A stretch of DNA of 64,000 bases from Bradyrhizobium sp. 1(2017) (GCF_011602485.2 NZ_CP050022.2:7794281-7858280), one strand, 5' to 3'. Positions 33,099-41,680 are shown, counted from the first letter of the stretch. Numbers and translations are program-made. Notes: a model not told the origin generated them from the letters alone.

Positions 33099-33438
33099 GG
33101 CAAAGCGCGTGCCTTACCTGGTCACGGGAACCAACGAATATGGCAGCGCAAATCTCGGGCGCGGCAGCGCGACCGTTGCACTGCGGCTCGCGCGAAAGCT
33201 GCTGCGTGACGGCTACATGGATGTCCGCGTCTGTACGCCGCGCGGGCGCATCCTGCAGTCGGACGAACCGAATGAACTTGAATTCCAACGGGAGATGGAC
33301 GTCATGGCCAAGGGACAGCAACGCGGCAATCGCGAAGCCAAGAAGCCGAAGAAGGAAAAAGCCAAGGTGATCGCGGCACAGCCCAGCCGGAAAGAGGTCG
33401 TCTGGCAGCCGGATTTCGGGTCTGCGAAAAAGAGGTAG
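33091..33438 (+). CDS. Two small-protein families joined in one frame
   Basis: Residues 1-65 (MARAKRVPYLVTGTNEYGSA...) contain LRLARKLLRDGYMDVRVCTPRGRIL, a small beta-alpha family. Residues from the ATG at 33304 (MAKGQQRGNREAKKPKKEKA...) form a lysine-rich unit that I have seen as an independent protein. The internal ATG has GGGAG at nine bases, so a separate 44-residue product is also likely. The first start overlaps the micro-protein at 33000-33098. Confidence 0.55.
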   Translation: MARAKRVPYLVTGTNEYGSANLGRGSATVALRLARKLLRDGYMDVRVCTPRGRILQSDEPNELEFQREMDVMAKGQQRGNREAKKPKKEKAKVIAAQPSRKEVVWQPDFGSAKKR

Positions 33439-33552
33439 GCGGCGCAGTCAAGCGTGAGGCGGACGCTTGACCGCTATTGCGGCGCGACGAGGGGCCACCT
33501 CATGGATGCTCGAAGGTGGATCGAGGAGCAACGCCGGGACCCACAAGCCGTG

Positions 33553-33798
33553 TCACTGTTGCCGCCCTCCGTCCCCAAATTCGAACCCGACATGCATCAC
33601 GGGACCGGCGTCGTCCCGTACCTCAATTGCCAAATGGCGCTTTGAAGAGCTGCCAGAGTCATACGTCGCATCCCGTGCCATGTCGGCCAATGACTTTGCC
33701 GCCTCAACCTGCACCGCCCGAAAGTCCGAAAGTTCCAGACCTTCCTCGTCAAGGAACAGGCCGTCATCGTCGACGAGATCGAAGTAGTACCGGGTCAT
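33553..33798 (-). CDS. DUF6894-like small protein (3 of 3)
   Basis: This 81-residue protein (MTRYYFDLVDDDGLFLDEEG) has VQVEAAKSLADMARDA and HLAIEVRDDAGPVMHV. It is paralogous to 26072-26308 and 26788-27027. GGAGC precedes the ATG inside the leader stem. Role unknown. Confidence 0.7.
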   Translation of the reverse strand: MTRYYFDLVDDDGLFLDEEGLELSDFRAVQVEAAKSLADMARDATYDSGSSSKRHLAIEVRDDAGPVMHVGFEFGDGGRQQ

Positions 33799-33872
33799 GA
33801 CGCGCTCCGGAGACAGACGGGAGCTCCATGTGTCAGCGACCGATGCCCCTTGTGCAGCCTCGATCGGTGATG
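33799..33872 (-). promoter_or_regulatory. Candidate structured 5' leader (copy 7 of 7)
   Basis: On the minus strand: TCACCGAT (33870-33863), then ATCGGT (33844-33839), a spacer with GCTGACAC in place of GACTGAGAG, and GCTCC (33824-33820), which pairs with the ribosome-binding site GGAGC (33808-33804). It is the most diverged copy, but the two stems are kept by compensating sequence. Confidence 0.5.
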
Positions 33873-34076
33873 GAGGACAACAGATGTGGCAGCAAATGGT
33901 TGCTGGTCCGACGGCCCGCACGAGGATCCGAAAGTCAGCTGCGTAAGCTGCACGGCAGCCTTCGGGGGACTATCACTGCGTCGACTGCGTTGCGTGGAAG
34001 GCGATCGTTGTTGTTAGCTCCGCGCTGGGGCCGGAGATAAATCGGACAACAACGGGTGATCGTGCTATCGGCATTG

Positions 34077-34313
34077 ATGAAAAAGATCTTAGGGGTCGGC
34101 GCGATCCTCTTCCTGTCATCCAGTGCTATTGTTCGATCGGCCGAGCAAGCGACTGCTGCAGCCGAAACGTCAATTCGCGACAAGATCAAGGCCGCGCGCG
34201 CTAAAGATGTATTGGAAGAGAAAGCAGGATCGGTTGCGCGCCCATGGGATCGTGACGCGTCCGGCAAACGCCCATGGGATACCGCGAAACCTACTGAGCC
34301 TGTGAAGCGGTGA
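34077..34313 (+). CDS. Small secreted protein
   Basis: This 78-residue protein begins MKKILGVGAILFLSSSAIVR SA, a signal peptide. The mature part has the repeat ARPWDRDASGKRPWDTAKP. A start upstream at 34056 is possible but would shift the signal peptide inward. Function unknown. Confidence 0.5.
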   Translation: MKKILGVGAILFLSSSAIVRSAEQATAAAETSIRDKIKAARAKDVLEEKAGSVARPWDRDASGKRPWDTAKPTEPVKR

Positions 34314-34395
34314 AATATTTCGGTGCAGCGAGCGGCCCCGAGGTGAAGCCTGTCGAGCATTCTTCTGTTGTTTTGCTTGCCGGCTGGGGCGCCAT

Positions 34396-34770
34396 TTGCT
34401 GAGATTGATCAAGATCACGTTGGCAGCAGCCATTGCGCTCGCGCTGATCCCCCATGCGGTGAGATACTATGCTTTTCCCCGCGACCGTCTGATTCAGATC
34501 GCAAAGCAGTGCGAGACCGACTCAGACAAGTTAACGGCCTCCGACGCGGCAGAATGGACGGAAGCTCACAACGGAGGGACAAATAATCCGTATCGAGCGC
34601 AAAGGGATGCTCGAGTCGAGGTCTGCATTAAGCCGGACGGCTGGTGTTCATTGGGTGATGACCGGCCGGCATTCAGTAATCCAGCCATGTTCGCGCCGCG
34701 TGATCCGGTCGCCCGAGCGCTATATCGTTGGCGATACGCCGACGAATCTGGAATCGTCTGTCACGATTGA
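34396..34770 (+). CDS. Hypothetical membrane-anchored protein, TTG start
   Basis: This 124-residue frame has a hydrophobic N-terminus (IKITLAAAIALALIPHAVRYY) and a polar region with CETDSDKL and VEVCIKPDGWC. The only start giving the anchor is TTG at 34396. Residue mix in the middle is plausible; the C-terminal part less so. Confidence 0.4.
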   Translation: MLRLIKITLAAAIALALIPHAVRYYAFPRDRLIQIAKQCETDSDKLTASDAAEWTEAHNGGTNNPYRAQRDARVEVCIKPDGWCSLGDDRPAFSNPAMFAPRDPVARALYRWRYADESGIVCHD

Positions 34771-34861
34771 GCTACTGGGACAATCGGCCGGACTATCGAC
34801 ACGACAATCAATTGCGTCGCAAGACAATGAAGACAAGACGATCTTCATGCGCTGATGTTCG

Positions 34862-35036
34862 TTACTTAAAAGTAGAGGCTTCCTTGGTGATAGCCGAGAT
34901 CGAAATGCCCGATTTGCGAAGGACGCTGGTAAATTGCTCATCCGTCAGCTTGAGCGCGCTTGCGCAGGATCTTGACCTGCACCTTGTCTCTCAAATTCAA
35001 CGAATTGCGGAAATGGGTTGGCTTCGACCTGTTCAT
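34862..35036 (-). pseudogene. DUF3606-like small protein, frameshifted
   Basis: MNRSKPTHFRNSLNLRDKVQ followed by VKILRKRA continues, after removal of one base near 34948, as KLTDEQFTSVLRKSGISISA ITKEAS. The joined protein resembles a DUF3606-like helical family. As it stands the product ends after 32 residues. Confidence 0.45.
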
Positions 35037-35645
35037 GATGTTTCTCTTGCTTGGAGGGATGGCTTGATCGCGACCAAGCGGCGTTACGCCGCTCCGGCCG
35101 CGATGGTGACTGTCCCGCTCCTCGCGAAGATTCCGCCACCGCAGAGGCAACAGTCCCCCCAAACCGGCGTTCCGCCATTCCGGGAAATATCTCGGGGCGT
35201 AGCGCTAAGGTGGGCTTGGCCGGGGGCTGCCTGCAAATCTCGCGGTTCAGAAAAGCCGCCCTTGGACACAACACAATGTCCGTGCCCACATTTCGGTCCC
35301 GCGGCCGATAGTTGGGCAATTCAACAGCTGCTCAAATTGAGCTGCGCTCCGCTCACAATCGCCCCCTAAACTCAATCACTTGTCAGGCATATTGATTTTA
35401 TATAATAACTTCAATGATATACGAGTTCGTCGTTTTGTTCTGAATGGCGCGCCAGTCGGCACGAGAATATGCACTCCAAAACCTGTCGATTTTGCGCTTG
35501 AAGCCGCGTTGCGATGCGCCTGAAACCAACCGCTTCGCCGATGGAGATGTTCTTTTCCGAGGGCCGTTAGCGTGCCTGCTCGCGGCGCCGGTGACGCGTC
35601 CGAGACCGGTCGCGAGCCGCGGCTCGCACAACCGCGGGCCACCGA
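35037..35645. other. Gap with no convincing gene
   Basis: A palindrome AGCGGCG-TTA-CGCCGCT lies near 35080. Frames on both strands have no start signals. This gap marks the border between the small-gene region and the more GC-rich right part. Confidence 0.4.
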
Positions 35646-36179
35646 TCATTTCGACCGCCATGGGGTCATCCGCGGTATCCAGCGCGGGACGGCGGCGCGG
35701 AACGCCTCGTACTCTCTCCCAAACGTCTGCTCGAGCGCGGGTTCTTCGTACGCCACGACGAAGACGTGGAAGAAGAGCCACAACAGCGCGCCGTAGACGA
35801 TGAGGCGCCAATCGCCCATCAGCACCGCTTGACCCAGGATGATGGCAACCACCGCGACGTATATTGGGTTACGCACATAACGGTATAGACCGGTCACCAC
35901 GAGATTCCGAGTCGGCGCGATGGGCGCGGGGGTGCCGAGACCCTGCAGCGCAAAACGCGCAAATGCGTCAACGAGGCCAGGCACGCCTGCGAGAATCATG
36001 ATCGCGCCGACGCCGCGCGTCAGCTCCAGACCAAGGAACGGCGGCTGGAGTTGCCAACCCGTGATCAACCACGGAACGAGCCCCGCCAGCGTACAAGGGG
36101 CGACCACGAAGAAAGCCGCCGAGCCCAGCACGGCAATGGTTCGTTGCACGGCGGTTCCCGACACTCGCTGCGAGGTCAT
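35646..36179 (-). CDS. Isoprenylcysteine methyltransferase-like membrane protein
   Basis: This 177-residue protein has four to five hydrophobic helices and the ICMT/phospholipid methyltransferase signature LVVTGLYRYVRNPIYVAVVA, followed by EEPALEQTFGREYEAFRAAVPRWIP, the family's usual C-terminus. It probably uses S-adenosylmethionine to methylate a membrane-located substrate. It lies downstream of the ECF sigma gene cluster on the same strand, 101 bases after the last cluster gene. Confidence 0.82.
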   Translation of the reverse strand: MTSQRVSGTAVQRTIAVLGSAAFFVVAPCTLAGLVPWLITGWQLQPPFLGLELTRGVGAIMILAGVPGLVDAFARFALQGLGTPAPIAPTRNLVVTGLYRYVRNPIYVAVVAIILGQAVLMGDWRLIVYGALLWLFFHVFVVAYEEPALEQTFGREYEAFRAAVPRWIPRMTPWRSK

Positions 36180-36280
36180 TCCAACCTCCCCTCATGGCCT
36201 CTGGTCGTGAGACCCCAAATGCCACTCGCAAGTGCCGCGCTGAGTGCAAGATAAGGATGCCACCTCACGCGCGCCAACAG

Positions 36281-36520
36281 CTATCTGGCCCTTGAATCGC
36301 GACGGCCTTTCGAAAGCGTCTCGATCAGGCCCACAGTCCAGCACATCGGACATCCGCGTAGCGCGACGAGGGCGGCAACGCCCGCGCCCAAGGATAGCCA
36401 AGGATGCGCGGTCTGGTGGACGATGGCCAAAGCGAATAGCGCCGCCGCAGCTGCGCCGCGCATCAGGTGTGCGCCCAGGAAAGCGCTCCCGAATATGCCG
36501 ACTCCACGAAAGAAATTCAT
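36281..36520 (-). CDS. Small membrane protein with a CPMC motif
   Basis: This 79-residue protein has two to three hydrophobic helices and the motif LRGCPMCWTVGLIETL near the C-terminus. Its ATG overlaps the sigma factor stop (36517-36520), so it is translated with it. The CxxC pair and membrane location would suit a redox-linked partner of the sigma factor, but that is inference. Confidence 0.65.
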   Translation of the reverse strand: MNFFRGVGIFGSAFLGAHLMRGAAAAALFALAIVHQTAHPWLSLGAGVAALVALRGCPMCWTVGLIETLSKGRRDSRAR

Positions 36521-37071
36521 GTGCTCCCTCGTCCGCTGTCCTTTGTGCCGAGCAGGTATTCGCGCACCAATGTGCGGGCGCGGCGTAAGCGGCTCTTGGC
36601 CGCTTCGCGCGTCACGCCGAGCCGCCCGGCGATTTCCCCGATCGTCAGATCTTCGAGATCTCGCAGCAGCAACACTTCGCGATGGGACGGCGAAAGCGAC
36701 TCGATCGCATTGACTAAGTCCATGCGTAACTCGTCCGGCGGGACCTTTGCGAGCGCGCGTGACTCTTCCAGGCTAGCGAGCTCCTCGACTCCGCGCATCA
36801 GCATCAGCGCCGGCAGCATGCAAAGGCGCGCGATGACGGTGAGCAGCCAGCCGGCGAGTGCGGTTGGACTGCGGATCGTGCCCACGCGCCGGTACACGAC
36901 GATCAGTGCTTCTTGCACCACATCTTCGATGACCGAGGTGCGGTGGCAAAGGCGCCGGGCGTAGCGTCGAATGTCCGGCTGCAGCGCCACCAGGAGCTGT
37001 GTGAGCGCGTGCCGGTCACCCGACTGTGCCGCGAGCACGAGATCGTCTGATACGCGGGCCAAGGCGGTCAC
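36517..37071 (-). CDS. ECF-type RNA polymerase sigma factor
   Basis: This 184-residue sigma factor has region 2 in RRYARRLCHRTSVIEDVVQE ALIVVYRR and region 4 in SLSPSHREVLLLRDLEDLTI followed by GEIAGRLGVTREAAKSRLRRART. The GTG start at 37071 overlaps the stop of the upstream gene as GTGA; a longer in-frame extension is arginine-rich and unlikely. It is flanked by two small membrane proteins with Cys pairs and no classical anti-sigma domain. Confidence 0.85.
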   Translation of the reverse strand: MTALARVSDDLVLAAQSGDRHALTQLLVALQPDIRRYARRLCHRTSVIEDVVQEALIVVYRRVGTIRSPTALAGWLLTVIARLCMLPALMLMRGVEELASLEESRALAKVPPDELRMDLVNAIESLSPSHREVLLLRDLEDLTIGEIAGRLGVTREAAKSRLRRARTLVREYLLGTKDSGRGST

Positions 37072-37277
37072 CCCTTCATCGGCTCGCGCCCGGCGACGGC
37101 GCAGGCAGGACAATAGCCGAACACGCCGGTGACCAGCGTCACGACACCCGCACCGCTGACCAGCAGCCCGAGCGGCGAAGCGTGCAGCGCAACCACACCG
37201 CAGATGAGCATCAAGCCCCCGCCGATCAGCCTGGCCGCGCGCTCCCACCCGCCAACGTTCCTCTTCCTATACCACAT
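37068..37277 (-). CDS. DUF2892-like two-helix membrane protein
   Basis: This 69-residue protein (MWYRKRNVGGWERAARLIGG...) has two helices (LIGGGLMLICGVVALHA and LLVSGAGVVTLVTGVFGY) and a Cys pair in GYCPACAVAG. This is the layout of the DUF2892/YgaP-type membrane domain. It is the first gene of the sigma cluster and overlaps the sigma start. Start at ATG 37277. Confidence 0.7.
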   Translation of the reverse strand: MWYRKRNVGGWERAARLIGGGLMLICGVVALHASPLGLLVSGAGVVTLVTGVFGYCPACAVAGREPMKG

Positions 37278-37754
37278 GGTTCTGTGCTCCGGCTCGTGAC
37301 GCGCCGCTATGGCGCATTCACCCACACAAGAGGGCGCGAACCCGGCGCCGGGGTCGCGGAACAAAGATTAATTTGAGGGGGTGGGCAGCTTCAGCAGGAT
37401 GGCGCGGGCGTCGGGTGCGGGCCTGGGCCCCTGAGGAACGCCGGCATCGGGTCGCCGGGGTGTGGACGCGCCGAAGAGGTGATCGAATAGGACGCTATTT
37501 GCCGCACTGCATTAGTCACCAGTGGCCCGTCGCGTCCATCTGGGAGCTGATCGAGATTACCGCTATGAAGGGGTAAGCGGACCACCCGGCAACATCGGGG
37601 GATACACGATGCGTCGTGCTAGATGGCAGAGCATCGCAGACTTGCTGACTGTAGCGCATCGCGGGCTTCGGCATCATAGGGGTATCGTGAGGGAGTAGTG
37701 CCCGTCTTCATCGGCCGCGGCGCGCCAGTATTGTCGCCGCTTTCACACCGGCAC
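37278..37754. other. Gap with a degenerate repetitive segment
   Basis: The minus strand near 37460-37560 reads NAVRQIASYSITSSARP, a phrase that turns up as a chance translation of repetitive DNA in many Bradyrhizobium genomes. I think this is a repeat relic. No gene is supported. Confidence 0.35.
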
Positions 37755-37964
37755 TCACGTCAGCATCGAGACGATCGTCTGGATCTGGTCGGAGGCGGAC
37801 GTCACCAGTCCGTCGTATGACGTCTGGCCGTGTGCGGCGGCGTTCAGGATGCATTCGGCGACGGCCGCTTTCAGGCCGAATACCGATTGATGGGCCGGTA
37901 CGCTCGCCATCACGGTTTCCAGCGCTTGACGCATCGTGTGAATGAGCTCGGAGCTGTATTGCAT
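37755..37964 (-). CDS. Small helical protein
   Basis: This 69-residue protein (MQYSSELIHTMRQALETVMA...) is predicted to be all helical, with the block VFGLKAAVAECILNAAAHGQ TSYDGL typical of a recurrent Rhizobiales family. GGAGGAC lies just upstream of its ATG. Function unknown. Confidence 0.65.
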   Translation of the reverse strand: MQYSSELIHTMRQALETVMASVPAHQSVFGLKAAVAECILNAAAHGQTSYDGLVTSASDQIQTIVSMLT

Positions 37965-38059
37965 GGGTCTGTCCTCCGCCGGCTCATATTAGGTCGCGAG
38001 CCCCTGCTTGCCAGTCACAAGCCTGAGACTGCGCTTTGATCGGCTCTGGATTGAAGACC

Positions 38060-38503
38060 TCAATTCAAACGCCAGATTGCCGCATTGAGCACGCCGGCAA
38101 ACGCGACCCAGGCTGCGTAGGGCACGAACAATGCGGCGGCGAGCCTGTCGCGTGACATCTCCAGACCGATGTAACCCACGATCGCGACGAACAGGCCGAT
38201 GAGAATGACCAGCGCGGCGCCGATCTGGTGCATCGTGAACATGACCGGAGACCATGCAAAGTTCAGCGCCAGTTGCGCAGCCCAGGCCAACATCGCTTTG
38301 CCCCTGGGTTCACGGCGATAGGTCCGCCATCCCGCAATCGCGATCATGACATACAGGATCGTCCAGGCGATCGGGAACGCCCAGTTCGGCGGCACGAAGC
38401 CGGGTTTGGCGAGCCCGGCATACCATTCCCCCGGCAGATTGGTCGCACCGATCAGCCAGCCGATGCCGACCACGGCTGCCACGAAGACCAACAAGTGCAG
38501 CAT
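38060..38503 (-). CDS. tspO: TspO/MBR family protein
   Basis: This 147-residue inner-membrane protein has five helices and the family motifs WYAGLAKPGFVPPNWAFPIAW (helix 1-2) and QLALNFAWSPVMF (helix 3). It ends WVAFAGVLNAAIWRLN. TspO proteins bind porphyrins and affect stress and pigment responses; the exact substrate is not visible. It stands alone and diverges from dinB. Confidence 0.9.
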   Translation of the reverse strand: MLHLLVFVAAVVGIGWLIGATNLPGEWYAGLAKPGFVPPNWAFPIAWTILYVMIAIAGWRTYRREPRGKAMLAWAAQLALNFAWSPVMFTMHQIGAALVILIGLFVAIVGYIGLEMSRDRLAAALFVPYAAWVAFAGVLNAAIWRLN

Positions 38504-38546
38504 CCATCACCTCGCGCTTCCCTGTGCCCGATTGTATCATCTTTGC

Positions 38547-39647
38547 ATGAGCGATTCCGACACAGTGACCGGCGACGCCTCGCCCGTCCGCAAGATCATC
38601 CATATCGACATGGATGCCTTCTATGCGTCGGTGGAGCAGCGCGACAATCCGGAACTACGTGGAAAGCCGGTCGCGGTCGGAGGTTCCGCCGAACGCGGCG
38701 TCGTCGCGGCCGCCAGCTACGAGGCCCGCAAATTCGGCGTCCGCTCCGCGATGCCGTCGGTGACGGCGAAGCGGCAATGTCCCGATCTGATCTTCGTCAA
38801 GCCGCGCTTCGAGGTCTACAAGGCGATCTCCAGGCAGATCCGCGACATCTTCGCCGAGCACACGCCGATGATCGAGCCGCTGTCGCTCGACGAGGCCTAT
38901 CTCGACGTCACGGAAAATCTGCAAGGCATCCCGCTGGCACGCGACATCGCGCTGAAGATTCGCGAGAAGATCAAGGCCGAGACCGGGCTCAACGCGTCGG
39001 CCGGCATCTCCTACAACAAGTTTCTGGCCAAGCTCGCCTCCGACCATCGCAAGCCCAACGGACAGTTCGTGATCTCGCCGGAGACGGGGCCAGCTTTCGT
39101 CGAGACGCTTCCCGTCGGCAGGTTTCACGGCATAGGCCCGGCGACAGCCGCGAAGATGAATGCGCTCGGCCTGTTCACCGGTCTCGACATCCGCAACCAG
39201 ACACTTGAGTTCATGAACGCGAATTTCGGCAAGTCAGGCGCGTATTATTACTGGATCTCACGCGGTGTCGACGAACGGCCGGTGCGGGCCAACCGGATTC
39301 GCAAGTCCATCGGCGCCGAGAACACGTTCTCGATCGACCTCGACGCATTCGACGCGCTGGTCGCCGAGCTCAGGCCTCTCGTCGACAAGGTCTGGCGCCA
39401 TTGCGAGGCGACCGGCAATCGCGGCCGCACCGTCACGCTGAAGATCAAGTTTGCCGATTTCGAGATCATCACGCGCAGCCGGTCCGTCCCGGCGCCGGTT
39501 GCGGGGCGGGACGATCTGGAACGGCTGGCCTGCGGCCTGCTCGAGATCGAGATGCCGCTGCCCACGCGCGTCAGGCTGCTGGGGGTCTCGCTGTCCGCGC
39601 TCCAGACCGGGGACGAGGCGGAGCCGCAGCTGACGCTGGGCATCTGA
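38547..39647 (+). CDS. dinB: DNA polymerase IV
   Basis: This 366-residue Y-family translesion polymerase has the first metal site in IIHIDMDAFYASVEQRDNPE, the second in PLSLDEAYLDVTENLQ, the thumb in LPVGRFHGIGPATAAKMNALG and a little-finger domain with RKSIGAENTFSIDL. The ATG at 38547 fits other family members. The C-terminal beta-clamp motif is not obvious. Probably SOS- or stress-induced, though no LexA box is visible in the short upstream region. Confidence 0.92.
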   Translation: MSDSDTVTGDASPVRKIIHIDMDAFYASVEQRDNPELRGKPVAVGGSAERGVVAAASYEARKFGVRSAMPSVTAKRQCPDLIFVKPRFEVYKAISRQIRDIFAEHTPMIEPLSLDEAYLDVTENLQGIPLARDIALKIREKIKAETGLNASAGISYNKFLAKLASDHRKPNGQFVISPETGPAFVETLPVGRFHGIGPATAAKMNALGLFTGLDIRNQTLEFMNANFGKSGAYYYWISRGVDERPVRANRIRKSIGAENTFSIDLDAFDALVAELRPLVDKVWRHCEATGNRGRTVTLKIKFADFEIITRSRSVPAPVAGRDDLERLACGLLEIEMPLPTRVRLLGVSLSALQTGDEAEPQLTLGI

Positions 39648-39745
39648 GCGAGGCCGCTCCCCGCCGAACGCGACATCTTTGTCCGCGACGTGGCTCAAAA
39701 CCTGTCGTAGAGACACCAAACATGTTTTTTTGTGATTGATCTGAA

Positions 39746-41215
39746 ATGCTTGCCTTATTGATACGCCTCGGGCTGCGCTTCGAAGACCGCATCGAGGAAC
39801 GCCGGTTTGTCGACCAGTACGTCCGAGGCAGTCTCGGCTGGACGCAGATCGCGATGCTGCTCGGCGCGGCCACCTATGCCGGCTACACGCTCTGGGATTG
39901 GGTGCTCTACCCCGAAGTGGTTCCGACCACGCTCGCCATCCGTGGCGGCACGGCGCTGTTCATCCTGCTGCCCCTGACCGCGCTGCTGTCGCGGCGAAGG
40001 ATGAAGCCGTGGGCGGAGACGATCTTCCTGGTCTATTGCGTCATTCCCGGCTGCATCCTGCCGAGCATCTATCTCGTCCTGCCGTCGGGCTTCACCTTTG
40101 CCGCACCCGGCATGATGATGATCATCCTGTTCGTCTCGACCATGCTGCCTTTGCGGATCGGCTCGCTGGCGATTTTCTGCCTACTCTCGTGGGTGGCGCT
40201 GCTGGTCGCCGAGTCGTTCGCGCTGACGATGCCGACGGGCTTGAGCTTCATCAACCACTCTCTCGTCGGCAACGCTTACGCATTGTCGCTCTATGCCGTG
40301 GCTGCGCGCGAATACCGGGCGCGACGACAATTCCGGACATCCGAGGCGTTGCAGCGGGAAAAGGAACGGTCGGAGAAATCGCTGCGCGACCTGCGCGCGA
40401 CCCAGGAGCAGCTCGTGCAGGCCGAAAAGCTCGCCTCGCTCGGGCAGTTGGTGGCCGGCGTCGCGCACGAAGTCAGCACCCCCCTTGGCCTCGCCTTGAC
40501 GACCTCGACGACCATGCAGACGGACCTGCAAACGATGGCTGACGCATTGGGCGGAGCGTCGGTCCGGCGGTCCGACCTGACCAAGGGAATCGACAGGCTC
40601 AAGCAGGGGCTCGATCTGACTTTCGACAATCTGCACCGCGCATCCGAGATGGTGCACAGCTTCAGGCAGGTCGCGGTTCATCAAGCCGACGAGGACCGGC
40701 GCAGTTTCGAGTTGAGGGATTGGCTGACCGAGTTGATGTCCAAGCTTGCGCCGTTGCTGTCGCATCATGCCTTGACGGTCGAGGTGCAATGCCCGGCGGG
40801 GATCACGCTCAACAGCTATCCCGGAGCACTTGCACAGGTGATCAGCAATCTCGCGCTCAATACGGCCGGGCACGCCTACCCCGGCAAGACGGGCGGCCGC
40901 TTTGTCGTCACGGTCAGCCAATCGAACGCGAAATCGGTCCGCCTCGTCTGCGCCGACGACGGCGTCGGGATTCCCGAGCATTTGCAGGCGCACATCTTCG
41001 ATCCGTTCGTGACGACAAGTCGCGAGAAAGGCAATGCCGGTCTGGGGCTGCACATCGCATTCAATCTCGTCGCCTCATCGCTCAACGGGCGCCTGCGGCT
41101 CGAGAGCAAAGCGGGTCCGGGAACTCGAATCGTCATCGAGATTCCCGTCGAAGGTACGTTGCAGGAGAACAGCGCGCTCTTGCGGTCTGAAGCCAGCGCG
41201 ATCGGTTCCCGGTGA
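39746..41215 (+). CDS. Membrane-bound sensor histidine kinase
   Basis: This 489-residue protein has six hydrophobic helices in residues 30-185, a coiled linker, a HisKA-like domain with the phospho-acceptor His in LGQLVAGVAHEVSTPLGLAL, and an HATPase domain (N box LAQVISNLALNTAGHAYPG, G1 CADDGVGIPE, G2 GNAGLGLHIAFNLVA). The first box has EVSTP where ELNNP is common. No response regulator gene is adjacent. The six-helix input domain is not one I can name. Confidence 0.85.
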   Translation: MLALLIRLGLRFEDRIEERRFVDQYVRGSLGWTQIAMLLGAATYAGYTLWDWVLYPEVVPTTLAIRGGTALFILLPLTALLSRRRMKPWAETIFLVYCVIPGCILPSIYLVLPSGFTFAAPGMMMIILFVSTMLPLRIGSLAIFCLLSWVALLVAESFALTMPTGLSFINHSLVGNAYALSLYAVAAREYRARRQFRTSEALQREKERSEKSLRDLRATQEQLVQAEKLASLGQLVAGVAHEVSTPLGLALTTSTTMQTDLQTMADALGGASVRRSDLTKGIDRLKQGLDLTFDNLHRASEMVHSFRQVAVHQADEDRRSFELRDWLTELMSKLAPLLSHHALTVEVQCPAGITLNSYPGALAQVISNLALNTAGHAYPGKTGGRFVVTVSQSNAKSVRLVCADDGVGIPEHLQAHIFDPFVTTSREKGNAGLGLHIAFNLVASSLNGRLRLESKAGPGTRIVIEIPVEGTLQENSALLRSEASAIGSR

Positions 41216-41680
41216 TTGGGCTGGCCTCCTGATGCGGCCGGCCTCTCTGTTTGTCTTTGCCTGACCGTTGGACAATCAGACTCCAATTGCTTTCTTTCTA
41301 TGTCGATGTTCGAGGCAGTGCCTGACATCAACCTGACAGGCGGCCTCGATTTCAACGCGACGCACCGCTTCAACAAGACGTATTCCATTGCTTTTCGTTC
41401 GACCGCGATCGGCGCAGATTTTTTTGCCGATGCATTTTGCCCGCGCCATTCAAATGACACGTACTGACGGATAGTCGTCGGCGTTTCGCGACGTTGCTCA
41501 CGCGCGACAAGTTCGACGTCACTCATGCGCGGCGATCCACGCATGAGCGGTGTCCGATTGATCGCACATGCATGAAGCGCACCTCGCATGAAATCGGAAA
41601 ACAAAAACTGCCATTGGTTCACCGTCTCGCTTTCGAACTGCGCCTGAAACTTTCGTTGTTCGCCGCTCGAGGAGCTGATC
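41216..41680. other. Intergenic region
   Basis: No gene-like frame. It separates the kinase from the flippase gene and probably contains the flippase promoter. Confidence 0.5.

Noticed and set aside
7256..33872. Leader copies as ROSE-type RNA thermometers
   Set aside because: ROSE elements precede small heat-shock protein genes and use a short U(U/C)GCU block. Here the conserved part is GCGCTCCCGCC with a separate TCACCG stem, and no small heat-shock gene is present. Thermosensing by another design stays possible.
34405..34418. TTGATCAAGATCAC as a second FNR/FixK site
   Set aside because: The right half ends ATCAC, not ATCAA, and it lies inside a possible coding start; too weak.
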